DNA of 64,000 nucleotides. Source: Arthrobacter sp. N199823. Lineage in GTDB: Bacteria > Actinomycetota > Actinomycetes > Actinomycetales > Micrococcaceae. A program made the position numbers and the translations under genes. This document shows positions 7,797-17,352 of the stretch, one piece after another; the first letter of the stretch is position 1, and every line of letters begins with the position of its first letter. Under the pieces are notes generated by a model. It saw only the letters and a list, made by a program, of their open reading frames with translations. It was not told the origin of the DNA and made no database searches. Location: NCBI RefSeq assembly GCF_002929705.1, contig NZ_PJIN01000004.1, positions 330,472-394,471 of the forward strand, given 5' to 3'.

Positions 7797-9499
7797 TACT
7801 TTGCTCCCTTCGAGGATGCGCCTACCGGCACTGGAACATAATGCGGCGCCAGTTCCGGGTGGTGGAGATCAAGTGCCGGACGCTCCGAACGGATACGCGG
7901 CAACGACGTGAAGTTGTGGCGCGGCGGCGGGCAAGATGTTGCCCATTCCAAGGAAGCACCGAAGCCCCAAGGATCATCGACCTCAACCTTCTTGCCACTT
8001 CGCCAGGTGATGTAAACGTTCCAGAACCACGGGATCATCGATGCGCCCAAGACGAACGAGGAAATCGTGGAGAACTGGTTCATCCAGGTGAAGTTATCTT
8101 CAACCATGTAGTCAGCGTAACGACGCGGCATACCCATGACACCCAGCCAGTGCTGGATGAGGAAGGTGCCGTGGAAGCCTAGGAACAGGAGCCAGAAGTG
8201 AATCTTGCCGAGACGTTCGTTGAGCATCTTTCCGGTGAATTTGGGCCACCAGAAGTAGAAGCCCGCGAACATCGCGAACACCACGGTGCCAAAGACCACG
8301 TAGTGGAAGTGGGCTACCACGAAGTACGTATCAGATACGTGGAAGTCGAGTGGCGGTGACGCCAGGATGATTCCCGTCAGGCCACCGAACAAGAAGGTGA
8401 TGAGGAAGCCCAGGCTCCAGAGCATGGGTGTCTCGAAGGTCAATGACCCTCGCCACATGGTGCCAATCCAGTTGAAGAACTTCACACCCGTTGGCACGGC
8501 GATCAGCATCGTCATGAAGGAGAAGAACGGCAGCATAACCTGTCCGGTGACGTACATGTGGTGTGCCCACACAGTCACTGACAAGGCAGCGATAGCAATG
8601 GTGGCAAACACCAAGCCCTTGTAACCGAAGATCGGTTTGCGGCTAAAGACCGGGAAAATTTCCGAGACGATGCCGAAGAACGGCAAAGCAATAATGTAAA
8701 CCTCAGGGTGACCGAAGAACCAGAACAAGTGCTGCCAGAGCATGGCTCCACCATTTTCGGCGTCAAATATATGCGCGCCAAATCGTCGATCTGCACCCAA
8801 TGCGAACAGTGCTGCAGCCAGTGGCGGGAATGCCATCATGACCAAGATAGCTGTAACCAGTGTGTTCCAGGTAAAGATGGGCATGCGCCACATGGTCATG
8901 CCGGGAGCACGCATGCAAATGATGGTGGTGATGAAGTTAACGGAACCAAGGATGGTACCGAAACCAGACAGTGCCAGACCGAAGACCCAGAGGTCTCCAC
9001 CCACGCCGGGGCTGTAGGTGGTGTTTGACAGCGGTGCGTAGGCGAACCAGCCGAAGGCTGCAGCACCCTGAGGGGTGATGAAGCCGGCAACGGCAATGGT
9101 GCTACCGAAAGCGAAGAACCAGAACGCCAGAGCATTCAGTCGCGGGAAGGCAACGTCGGGTGCACCAATTTGCAGTGGCATGATGACGTTAGCGAAGCCG
9201 GCAAACAAAGGTGTTGCAAACATGAGCAACATGATGGTGCCGTGCATGGTGAACAACTGGTTGTACTGATCCTTGGTCTGCAAAATCTGCATTCCAGGCT
9301 CAAACAGTTCCGCCCTGATGATAAGCGCCATGACGCCACCAAGACAGAAGAATATGAATGATGTAATCAGGTACATGTACCCGATGGTCTTATGGTCGGT
9401 CGAAGTCAACCAGTTGACGACAATGCGTCCCTTGGAAACCGGAACGACTCTAGGAGCAGCTGAATCAACGTCAGTTGCCGAGTACTCGCGCGTAGACAC
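7796..9499 (-). CDS. ctaD: Cytochrome c oxidase subunit I
   Basis: Catalytic subunit that reduces oxygen at a haem a3-CuB centre and pumps protons. The 567-residue protein has twelve expected membrane segments. Key motifs are visible: MHGTIM with haem a ligand H86, the HPEVYI segment with the CuB histidine and cross-linked tyrosine, HHMYVTG with two more CuB histidines, and HFHYVVFG with the paired haem ligands. It begins 10 nt after the ctaC stop. Length and motifs are normal for aa3-type enzymes. Confidence 0.97.
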   Translation of the reverse strand: MSTREYSATDVDSAAPRVVPVSKGRIVVNWLTSTDHKTIGYMYLITSFIFFCLGGVMALIIRAELFEPGMQILQTKDQYNQLFTMHGTIMLLMFATPLFAGFANVIMPLQIGAPDVAFPRLNALAFWFFAFGSTIAVAGFITPQGAAAFGWFAYAPLSNTTYSPGVGGDLWVFGLALSGFGTILGSVNFITTIICMRAPGMTMWRMPIFTWNTLVTAILVMMAFPPLAAALFALGADRRFGAHIFDAENGGAMLWQHLFWFFGHPEVYIIALPFFGIVSEIFPVFSRKPIFGYKGLVFATIAIAALSVTVWAHHMYVTGQVMLPFFSFMTMLIAVPTGVKFFNWIGTMWRGSLTFETPMLWSLGFLITFLFGGLTGIILASPPLDFHVSDTYFVVAHFHYVVFGTVVFAMFAGFYFWWPKFTGKMLNERLGKIHFWLLFLGFHGTFLIQHWLGVMGMPRRYADYMVEDNFTWMNQFSTISSFVLGASMIPWFWNVYITWRSGKKVEVDDPWGFGASLEWATSCPPPRHNFTSLPRIRSERPALDLHHPELAPHYVPVPVGASSKGAK

Positions 9500-9509
9500 T
9501 TTCCTCCCC

Positions 9510-10391
9510 CTACTTCTTCTCGTCCGCGATGGCGGCGCTTGGGTTACGGTCGTACTTCTCAGTCAATTCACCGGTCTGGCCCTTGGCCTTCAGTGACTCG
9601 AGGTGGGCATCAAATTCTGCCTGAGAAACAACCTTGACGTTGAAAAGCATTTCGGAGTGGTACTCACCGCACAACTCAGCACACTTACCGTCATACGTGC
9701 CCAACGCGGTGGGCGTCAGGGTCATGTAGTTGGTCTTGCCGGGAAGCATGTCCTTCTTGTCCAGGAACGCAGGAACCCAGAAGGAGTGGATGACTTCACG
9801 TGAGTTCAGCTGAAGCTCAACCGAACGGTTCACCGGCAAATACAGTGTGGGCAGCGTCGACTTGTCGAACGGCTTGCCGTCCAGTTCAGCCTGAACACCA
9901 ACGGAATATACGGATTCCTTGACATCGTTGCCAGCCAAGTAGTTGAAGTCGAATGACCACTGCTTGGCACGGACGTCGATCGTCACATCCGGGTTGTCGG
10001 TCCGGGCATTGATGGATTCCTGCTCCACATTTGTGAAGTGGAAGAACACCAGCACCATGAACAACGGGATCAACGTGTAAAAAATCTCCAACGGGAGGTT
10101 ATAGCTAGTCTGCTTCGGGTAGCCAGTGGCACCCTTGCGACGACGGTAGGCAATGATGCACCAGATGATCAGTGCCCATGTAATAAGGCCAACGATCAGG
10201 ACCGTGATCCAGGTATTAACCCAAAGATCGATGATCCCAGCCGTGTGATTGGTCGTATCACGTTCGGATGGCAACCAGCCATTCTTATTCTCTGCCGTAC
10301 ATCCTGACAAAGCTAACGCTCCGACAATCGCCATCCCAGCTATGGGGATGACTTTTGCGCGTCGGCTGCCGGTTCGGTCCTGCGAACTCAC
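9510..10391 (-). CDS. ctaC: Cytochrome c oxidase subunit II
   Basis: Carries the dinuclear CuA centre that receives electrons from QcrC. The 293-residue protein begins with a lipoprotein-type signal (lipobox LSGC at about residues 28-31), then two membrane helices (about 55-78 and 101-122) and a periplasmic-side cupredoxin domain. CuA ligands appear in [12 protein letters not shown] and [12 protein letters not shown]. The GTG start at 10391 follows GAGGAAGGG. It is first in ctaC-ctaD-ctaF. The upstream region contains three nested inverted repeats, listed separately. Confidence 0.96.
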   Translation of the reverse strand: MSSQDRTGSRRAKVIPIAGMAIVGALALSGCTAENKNGWLPSERDTTNHTAGIIDLWVNTWITVLIVGLITWALIIWCIIAYRRRKGATGYPKQTSYNLPLEIFYTLIPLFMVLVFFHFTNVEQESINARTDNPDVTIDVRAKQWSFDFNYLAGNDVKESVYSVGVQAELDGKPFDKSTLPTLYLPVNRSVELQLNSREVIHSFWVPAFLDKKDMLPGKTNYMTLTPTALGTYDGKCAELCGEYHSEMLFNVKVVSQAEFDAHLESLKAKGQTGELTEKYDRNPSAAIADEKK

Positions 10392-10458
10392 AGACGGCCC
10401 TTCCTCTTGTTACTATGCTCTGCAACGGTTACACACCGCTGGAGCGAAATGGGTTTTA

Positions 10459-10563
10459 CTACTCGATGTAGAGCTTACCGCTATGGCACGCAAAATGCGT
10501 ACTAAACCCTCCGTGCGTCGAATGTCCACAAAGAATCTTTGTGGACATTCCTACCTCGAGTAG
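10459..10563 (-). promoter_or_regulatory. Structured leader or operator region upstream of ctaC
   Basis: Three inverted repeats are nested here: CTACTCGA (10459-10466) with TCGAGTAG (10556-10563); ACGCA-AAA-TGCGT (10488-10500); and a perfect 14-bp stem 10520-10533 with 10537-10550 around AAT. No U-run follows the large hairpin on either strand, so it does not look like an erpA terminator. Function unknown; control of the oxidase operon is an inference. Confidence 0.5.
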
Positions 10564-10572
10564 AAGTTTTAT

Positions 10573-10962
10573 TTAGTGGAACGAATCGCCGCAGGCGCAA
10601 GAGCCTCCAGCGTTGGGGTTGTCAATGGTGAAACCCTGCTTTGAGATGGTGTCCTCAAAGTCAATGCTGGCACCGTCCAAGTAAGGAACGCTCATCTTGT
10701 CAATGACAACTTCGACGCCGTCAAAATCGCGGACAGCATCACCATCGAGCATGCGCTCATCAAAGTACAGCTGGTAAATCAGACCGGAGCAGCCTCCGGG
10801 CTGAACTGCCACGCGCAGGCGAAGGTCGGTGCGACCTTCCTGCTCGAGCAGGCTGCGCACCTTGCCTGCAGCAACATCGCTGATCAGCACACCGTGGGTG
10901 GGCAGCTCAGTTGCTTCTGCGGCGGCGGCAGTTGAGGTTTCTTCGTGAACATTTGCAGTCAT
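10573..10962 (-). CDS. erpA: Iron-sulfur cluster insertion protein, ErpA/IscA type
   Basis: A-type carrier that delivers Fe-S clusters to apoproteins. The 129 residues hold the three conserved cysteines, C58 in GGCSG and C122/C124 in SCACGDS near the C terminus. An N-terminal extension of about 20 residues rich in Ala, Glu and Thr precedes the fold. The ATG at 10962 follows AAGGAAA. It lies between an M20 peptidase and ctaC, a position common in actinobacteria, and may serve maturation of Rieske-type and other proteins. Confidence 0.92.
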   Translation of the reverse strand: MTANVHEETSTAAAAEATELPTHGVLISDVAAGKVRSLLEQEGRTDLRLRVAVQPGGCSGLIYQLYFDERMLDGDAVRDFDGVEVVIDKMSVPYLDGASIDFEDTISKQGFTIDNPNAGGSCACGDSFH

Positions 10963-11027
10963 GGCGTTTCCTTACGTGGGGGTACATGTACATGCTACGT
11001 CGAGCCCGGCAGGGGCGCTAACTAGTC

Positions 11028-12482
11028 TCAACCATTGCTGGGTGCGTTGTGTTCCCGCAACGCTCCGCCGTTGACGGCGGCCAACAGTAGGGCCTGCGCG
11101 ACGATGGCCTTTTCGAAATCGCCCAGGTGCAGTGACTCGTTGGCGCTGTGCGCCCTGGAATCTGGATCTTCGACGCCGGTCACCAGGATCTGTGCGTCGG
11201 GGAAGATCTCCTTCAGATCAGCAATGAACGGGATGGATCCGCCCATTCCTGTCTCAACAGCAGGGACACCCCATGACTCCCCCATCGCCCACAAGGCTGT
11301 CCGGGCGGCAGGTGCCGTGGTGTCGGTGGCGAAAGCCTGGCCTGCTTCGCCAGGGGTGAAGGTAGCCAACGCACCAAAGGGTGCGTTGGCAGCAACATGG
11401 GCCGACAAGGCCTCCATGGCCGCTGCCGGGTCCTGACCCGGTGCAACGCGCATGCTGATCTTTGCCCGGGCAGAAGGCAATAATGTGTTTGAACTCATAT
11501 CCACGCTGGGGATGTCCATGCCAATCACGGAGAGTGCGGGCTGGGACCACAGGCGTGAGGTGATGCTGCCCCGTCCGGCCAACTTCACGCCGTCGAGCAC
11601 TGCAGCATCGGCGCGGAACATCTCCTCCGGATAGTCAAGATCCCCTTCAGCCCCGCGATGCAGCCCCGCGACAGCCACGGAACCCTGATCATCGTGGAAG
11701 GTGGCGATCAGGCGGGCCAGCAGGGTGGGTGCGTCAAGGAGGGGCCCACCGAACATGCCTGAGTGGACCGCGTGTTCGGTGACGCGAACTTCCACCGTGC
11801 CGTCAACAAGGCCACGCAAGCTTGTAGTCAGGGCCGGAATGCCCACCTGCCAGTTCGCGGAATCGGCCACTACGATGACGTCACCGGCGAGCAGTTCGCG
11901 GTATTCCTGCAGGAAATCCTTGAAGGTGGGTGAGCCGGCTTCTTCCTCGCCCTCGATGAAGAAGGTAATTCCGACGCCGAGCTTTTCACCGAGGGTTTCG
12001 GTAAGGGCCCGGAATGAGGCAATGTGGGCCATGATGCCGGCCTTGTCGTCTGCAGCGCCGCGCCCGTAGAGGCGGCCCTCACGTTCAACGGCAACAAACG
12101 GCTCACTGTTCCACAGGGTTGAATCACCAGGAGGCTGGACGTCGTGGTGCGCGTACAGCACAACTGTGGGCATGCCGGGGGCTGGCAGTTTCCTGGCCAC
12201 GACGGCGGGACCGCCCTGGCCGCCGTCGTTCTTGGGCACACGGAGAATCTGGACATCATCAAGACCAGTGGAACGAACCAGCGCCGCCACGGCCTCTGCG
12301 CTGCGTTCGAGCTGCGCGGCATCGAAGGCTTCCCAAGCAATCCCGGGAATGGCCACGAGCTCCACCAGCTCGGCAACTGTCGTCGCAAAATTTTCGGCCA
12401 CGCGGGCACGCAGTTCAGTAATGGGTAGATGGCTAGCGATTTGCGGATCCAGCACTGTAGGGCCGGTCTTCTCAAGAGTCAT
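11028..12482 (-). CDS. M20-family dipeptidase/metallopeptidase
   Basis: Cytosolic zinc peptidase of the M20 (ArgE/DapE/carnosinase) class. The 484-residue protein has YAHHDVQPPGD (first metal histidine and the catalytic Asp), GRGAADDKAG (bridging Asp), IEGEEEAGS (catalytic Glu and metal ligand) and a C-terminal HSANE segment with the last histidine; the dimerisation domain lies between. Substrate is probably short peptides but cannot be fixed from sequence. A TAGTGT box at 12490-12495 sits 7 nt before the ATG with no Shine-Dalgarno sequence, so it is probably leaderless. It is divergent from the DUF3043 gene. Confidence 0.9.
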   Translation of the reverse strand: MTLEKTGPTVLDPQIASHLPITELRARVAENFATTVAELVELVAIPGIAWEAFDAAQLERSAEAVAALVRSTGLDDVQILRVPKNDGGQGGPAVVARKLPAPGMPTVVLYAHHDVQPPGDSTLWNSEPFVAVEREGRLYGRGAADDKAGIMAHIASFRALTETLGEKLGVGITFFIEGEEEAGSPTFKDFLQEYRELLAGDVIVVADSANWQVGIPALTTSLRGLVDGTVEVRVTEHAVHSGMFGGPLLDAPTLLARLIATFHDDQGSVAVAGLHRGAEGDLDYPEEMFRADAAVLDGVKLAGRGSITSRLWSQPALSVIGMDIPSVDMSSNTLLPSARAKISMRVAPGQDPAAAMEALSAHVAANAPFGALATFTPGEAGQAFATDTTAPAARTALWAMGESWGVPAVETGMGGSIPFIADLKEIFPDAQILVTGVEDPDSRAHSANESLHLGDFEKAIVAQALLLAAVNGGALREHNAPSNG

Positions 12483-12507
12483 AATCCAAACACTACCGCC
12501 GACAAAG

Positions 12508-12538
12508 CTGAACCGGTCAAGGTGGCGGCCCGGTTCAG
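12508..12538. promoter_or_regulatory. Inverted repeat between divergent promoters
   Basis: CTGAACCGG (12508-12516) and CCGGTTCAG (12530-12538) form a perfect 9-bp inverted repeat with a 13-nt spacer, midway between the M20 peptidase and the DUF3043 gene. Placement just upstream of both predicted -10 boxes suggests a shared operator. Confidence 0.4.
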
Positions 12539-12552
12539 GGTATTCTGTACGG

Positions 12553-13155
12553 GTGTTTGGACGTAAGAAAGATCAAGCCCCCGACCAGCAGGTCACGCCT
12601 GCCTCCACCGCGCCGATTAACCGGTCTACGGACCCGCAATCTGCCAAAGGCGTGCCCACGCCCTCGCGCAAGGCACAGGAAGAGGCCCGCAAGCGGCCGC
12701 TCGTGCCTACCGACCGCGGAGCCGCGAAAGTGGCAGCGCGCGACGCACGCCGTGAGGAACAAGCCCGGATGCGCCGTGCCTTGGACACCGGCGAGGAACG
12801 CTTCCTCCCGGCCCGTGATAAGGGTCCGCAGAAGCGCTACGCCCGCGACTACGTGGACGCCCGTTTCAGCCTCGGCGAGTACGTCATGTTTGCCGCCTTG
12901 GCGATTGTGCTGCTGACAGTGGTCATCCCGCCGCAAAATGACGCAACACTGATCTTGTTCGCCGCCTTCTGGGTCATGGTTGCCGGTGTTGCTGTTGACG
13001 TGTGGCTGATGACGCGAAAGCTCAAGCGGCTGCTGATCGCCAAGTTCGGCGGTGTTGACTCCGGAGTCATCTGGTACGCCTCCATGCGTTCCATGCAGTT
13101 CCGCCGTTTGCGTCTCCCCAAGCCCCTGGTGCGTCGCGGGGAATGGCCTTCCTAG
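12553..13155 (+). CDS. DUF3043 membrane protein
   Basis: Protein of unknown function, conserved in actinobacteria. Starting at GTG 12553 it is 200 residues: a charged, Lys/Arg/Ala-rich N-terminal half (about 1-105), two membrane helices close together (about 113-131 and 135-155), and a basic C-terminal tail. The reading frame is open well upstream, but that part overlaps the dipeptidase antisense and has no initiation context. TATTCT at 12541-12546 lies 6 nt before the GTG, so a leaderless start is likely. Divergent from the dipeptidase. Confidence 0.85.
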   Translation: MFGRKKDQAPDQQVTPASTAPINRSTDPQSAKGVPTPSRKAQEEARKRPLVPTDRGAAKVAARDARREEQARMRRALDTGEERFLPARDKGPQKRYARDYVDARFSLGEYVMFAALAIVLLTVVIPPQNDATLILFAAFWVMVAGVAVDVWLMTRKLKRLLIAKFGGVDSGVIWYASMRSMQFRRLRLPKPLVRRGEWPS

Positions 13156-13170
13156 TCCCCACTCCCTCCC

Positions 13171-13274
13171 AAATCTCGTACCTCGGTTCGGGACCCTCGG
13201 GAGCGTGGGCCCACCACACCTCCTAAATCTCGTACCTCGGTTCGGGACCCTCGGGAGCGTGGGCCCACCACACC
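13171..13274. repeat. Two identical 50-bp direct repeats
   Basis: Bases 13171-13220 and 13225-13274 are identical, 54 bp apart, each containing TCGTACCTCGG and GGGACCCTCGGGAGCGTGGG. The complementary strand reads GGGCCCACGCTCCCGAGGG, close to the repeat at 31313-31480, so the two loci share a dispersed family. They fill the gap between the DUF3043 gene and an aldo/keto reductase gene. Confidence 0.9.
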
Positions 13275-13367
13275 GCCCGTCAGCAAAGCTGACCCCAGCG
13301 CAACACGCCGGCACTTTCCCAACGGAAGTGGCCGGCGTCGCACTTTAACAGTGGTTACCCTGAAGGT

Positions 13368-14372
13368 ATGGAATACCGCTACCTCGGCCGCTCAGGCCTG
13401 AAGATCACTGAAATCACCTACGGCAACTGGCTCACGCACGGCTCTCAGGTAGAGAACGACGTCGCTACGGCGTGCGTCCGTGCCGCGCTCGACGCCGGCA
13501 TCACCACCTTTGACACGGCCGACGCCTACGCCAACGGGAAGGCAGAAGAGGTTTTGGGCGCTGCCTTGGCCTCCGAACGCCGCGAATCCCTAGAAGTGTT
13601 CACCAAGGTGTACTGGCCCGTGGGCCTCAAAGGACCCAACGACACCGGGCTCTCGCGCAAACACATCATGGAGGGCATCAACAACTCCCTGCGCCGCCTG
13701 AACATGGACTACGTGGACCTCTACCAGGCGCACCGCTTCGACTACGAAACTCCGTTGGAAGAAACCATTTCCGCCTTCGCCGATGTGGTGCGGGCTGGGA
13801 AAGCACTCTACATCGGTGTTTCCGAGTGGAATGCGGAGCAGCTCCGCGAGGGCCAACGTCTGGCACGTGAGGCCGGGTTCTCCCTGGTATCCAACCAGCC
13901 CCAGTACTCCGCGCTGTGGCGCGTCATTGAACCCGAGGTCATCCCGGCTTCAATTGAATTGGGCATGTCCCAGGTGGTGTGGTCACCCATGGCACAGGGC
14001 GTACTGAGTGGCAAGTACCTCCCCGGCGCTCCCCTGCCAGCCGGTTCACGCGCACTTGATGAGCACGGTGGGGCGAACACCATCAAGTCATTCCTCGATG
14101 ATGAGATCCTCTCCAACGTGCAAAAGTTGCGCCCCGTTGCCGACGAGCTTGGCCTCACTATGCCTCAGCTGGCCATCGCCTGGGTGTTGCAAAATGAAAA
14201 CGTCGCCACAGCCCTCGTGGGTGCCTCCCGCCCCGAGCAGGTTGCCGAAAACGTCAAGGCCTCCGGCGTGAAGATACCGGCCGAACTCATGTCCGCTATC
14301 GACACTGCCCTAGCCCCGTCAATTGTCAACGACCCCACCAAGACGCAGAGCCCGGCAACACGCGTCGCATAG
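13368..14372 (+). CDS. Aldo/keto reductase, potassium-channel-beta-like
   Basis: NADPH-dependent carbonyl reductase of the AKR fold, 334 residues. The expected tetrad is present: D49, Y54, K80 and H124 (YQAHR). The start MEYRYLGRSGLKIT, the GPNDTGLSRKHI segment and the C-terminal cofactor-binding stretch VGASRPEQVAENV place it with the YghZ/Kv-beta-like branch. Physiological substrate unknown. TACCCT (13356-13361) lies 6 nt before the ATG; GAAGG in between is too close to serve as a normal ribosome-binding site. It converges with pyrD across a large imperfect palindrome. Confidence 0.9.
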   Translation: MEYRYLGRSGLKITEITYGNWLTHGSQVENDVATACVRAALDAGITTFDTADAYANGKAEEVLGAALASERRESLEVFTKVYWPVGLKGPNDTGLSRKHIMEGINNSLRRLNMDYVDLYQAHRFDYETPLEETISAFADVVRAGKALYIGVSEWNAEQLREGQRLAREAGFSLVSNQPQYSALWRVIEPEVIPASIELGMSQVVWSPMAQGVLSGKYLPGAPLPAGSRALDEHGGANTIKSFLDDEILSNVQKLRPVADELGLTMPQLAIAWVLQNENVATALVGASRPEQVAENVKASGVKIPAELMSAIDTALAPSIVNDPTKTQSPATRVA

Positions 14373-14380
14373 CCGGAAAC

Positions 14381-14494
14381 AGAAGCCGGGCCCCGCAGTC
14401 GCAGGCCCCGGAGCGAGGATGGATTTTGCTCGGGAGGAACGACCGGCAAAATCTTACTGCTCGCGAGGGGTCTGCGACGGAGGGCCGGGCTTCT
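14381..14494. repeat. 114-bp imperfect palindrome between convergent genes
   Basis: Arms match in blocks: AGAAGCCGGGCC with GGCCGGGCTTCT (one mismatch pair), GTCGCAG (14398-14404) with CTGCGAC (14472-14478), and GATTTTGC with GCAAAATC near the centre. It occupies nearly the whole gap between the aldo/keto reductase and pyrD stops and probably acts as a two-way terminator. Confidence 0.65.
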
Positions 14495-14505
14495 TCTCGG
14501 CGGAA

Positions 14506-15573
<1,068 letters not shown>

Positions 15574-15678
15574 ACCCCTAGTTTTCCGGTTCCGCAGCCC
15601 AACTGCAAAACGATCAAACATGACGTGGATGCGAAAAGGACTACCCACCTCACCGCAAAGAGGCGTTAGCATGGCCCA

Positions 15679-17352
15679 ATGAATACCAATGGCGGTAACA
15701 TCTGGCAGCAGTCTGACGTGGTAGTTGTGGGGGCTGGGCTCTCCGGTCTGGTGGCCGCCGCCGAGGCTTATAACGCGGGACGCAAGGTACTGATCCTTGA
15801 TCAGGAGCCTGAAGCGTCGCTGGGCGGACAGGCTCATTGGTCCTTTGGCGGGCTGTTCCTTGTTGACTCTCCCGAGCAGCGCCGCCTCGGCGTCAAAGAC
15901 TCCGTTGAGCTGGCCTTGAGTGACTGGATGGGTTCGGCCGCCTTTGACCGCCCCGAGGACACCTGGCCCCGCGCCTGGGCGGAGGCGTATGTGAACTTCG
16001 CCGCCGGCGAGAAACGCTCGTGGCTGCATGCCCTCGGCGTGCGGCTCTTCCCTTTGGTCCAGTGGGCCGAACGCGGCGGTTACGACGCGCAAGGGCACGG
16101 CAATTCCGTCCCCCGCTTCCACGTGGTCTGGGGCACCGGCCCCGGCATCGTGGCGCCCTTCCTGAGCAAAGTGCAAGAAGGTATTGCCGCCGGACGCGTG
16201 CAAATCGCATTCCGTCACCGCGCCACGGAGTTAATGTTCGACGGCGGAGCCGTCACCGGAGTGCGTGGGCAGCTTCTGGAGCCTTCTGCCGCCGCTCGCG
16301 GGGTGGCCAGTAGCCGAAGCGTGGTGGGCGCCTTTGAGGTCTCTTCCGACGCGGTTATTGTCACCACTGGCGGCATTGGCGGGAATCATCCCATGGTCCG
16401 CGATCAATGGCCCAACGGTAACGGACCGGCCTACATGCTGGCCGGGGTCCCGGCCTCCGTTGATGGTCAGTTCCAGCAGTCGGTGGCCAGCAGCGGTGGC
16501 ACCCTGATCAATACTGACCGCATGTGGCACTATCCCGAGGGCATCCATAATCCTGATCCGGTATGGCCCAACCATGGAATTCGCATCCTGTCCGGCCCCT
16601 CTCCCCTGTGGCTCGACGCCACCGGAAGGCGGCTTCCGGTGCCCCTGTTCCCGGGCTTTGATTCGCTAGGCACCCTGCGCCATTTGGAGACCACCGGACA
16701 TGGGCATTCCTGGTTTGTGCTGAACAAAACCATCATGAGCAAGGAATTTGCCCTCTCTGGCTCCGAGCAAAACCCGGACCTGACAGGCAAGGATGTAAAG
16801 CTCCTGGCGAAGCGGGCCTTGCCGGGCACCATCGGCCCTGTGCAGAAGTTTCTCGATGCCGGGATCGACTTTGTCCAGGCCACCACGGCCCAGGAACTGG
16901 CAGCCAAAATGAACGCTCTAGTGGGCACCACCCTGATCGATCCCGAAGGTCTGCACAGTTCCATCGTGGCGCGTGACATGCAGGTAAACAGCGGGCTGGG
17001 TAAGGACACTCAGCTCAACGCCATCCGTGAAGCACGCCGTTTTGCCACCGACAAGTTAATGCGAGTGGTGCCACCCCATCCTCTGCTGGCCCCAGAGCAC
17101 GGCCCGCTCATTGCTGTCCGCTTGAGCACCTTGACCCGCAAAAGCCTGGGCGGGCTTGCCACGGACCTATCTGCCCGAGTGCTTGGTGCGCACGGTGAGC
17201 CAATCCCTGGCCTCTTTGCTGCCGGGGAAGCGGCCGGCTTTGGTGGCGGCGGCATGCATGGCTACCGCTCCCTTGAAGGAACATTCCTGGGCGGCTGCCT
17301 ATTCTCCGGCCGCACGGCGGGCCGGCAGGCTGCGGGTACCATCGGTGGATGA
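15679..17352 (+). CDS. FAD-binding dehydrogenase of the KstD/fumarate reductase superfamily
   Basis: Flavoprotein of 557 residues with an N-terminal dinucleotide fold (VVVVGAGLSGL, about residues 14-24), an internal FAD_binding_2-type region, and a C-terminal FAD contact in GLFAAGEAAGFGGGGMHG. Relatives include 3-ketosteroid dehydrogenases, but the steroid enzyme's catalytic tyrosines cannot be assigned by eye, so the substrate is unknown. The stop codon overlaps the ATG of the next gene (ATGA), so it is translationally coupled to an alpha/beta hydrolase; the two may act in one catabolic step sequence. TAGCAT lies 6 nt before the ATG, indicating a leaderless message. Confidence 0.85.
   Translation: MNTNGGNIWQQSDVVVVGAGLSGLVAAAEAYNAGRKVLILDQEPEASLGGQAHWSFGGLFLVDSPEQRRLGVKDSVELALSDWMGSAAFDRPEDTWPRAWAEAYVNFAAGEKRSWLHALGVRLFPLVQWAERGGYDAQGHGNSVPRFHVVWGTGPGIVAPFLSKVQEGIAAGRVQIAFRHRATELMFDGGAVTGVRGQLLEPSAAARGVASSRSVVGAFEVSSDAVIVTTGGIGGNHPMVRDQWPNGNGPAYMLAGVPASVDGQFQQSVASSGGTLINTDRMWHYPEGIHNPDPVWPNHGIRILSGPSPLWLDATGRRLPVPLFPGFDSLGTLRHLETTGHGHSWFVLNKTIMSKEFALSGSEQNPDLTGKDVKLLAKRALPGTIGPVQKFLDAGIDFVQATTAQELAAKMNALVGTTLIDPEGLHSSIVARDMQVNSGLGKDTQLNAIREARRFATDKLMRVVPPHPLLAPEHGPLIAVRLSTLTRKSLGGLATDLSARVLGAHGEPIPGLFAAGEAAGFGGGGMHGYRSLEGTFLGGCLFSGRTAGRQAAGTIGG

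Noticed and set aside
12166-12552. Upstream extension of the DUF3043 frame
   Set aside because: It runs antisense through the dipeptidase gene; the GTG at 12553 with a -10 box 6 nt upstream gives the expected protein.
15574-16218. 215-codon upstream extension of the pyrD frame
   Set aside because: It overlaps the divergent flavoprotein gene, reads as low-likeness sequence, and PyrD has its usual length and N terminus from ATG 15573.
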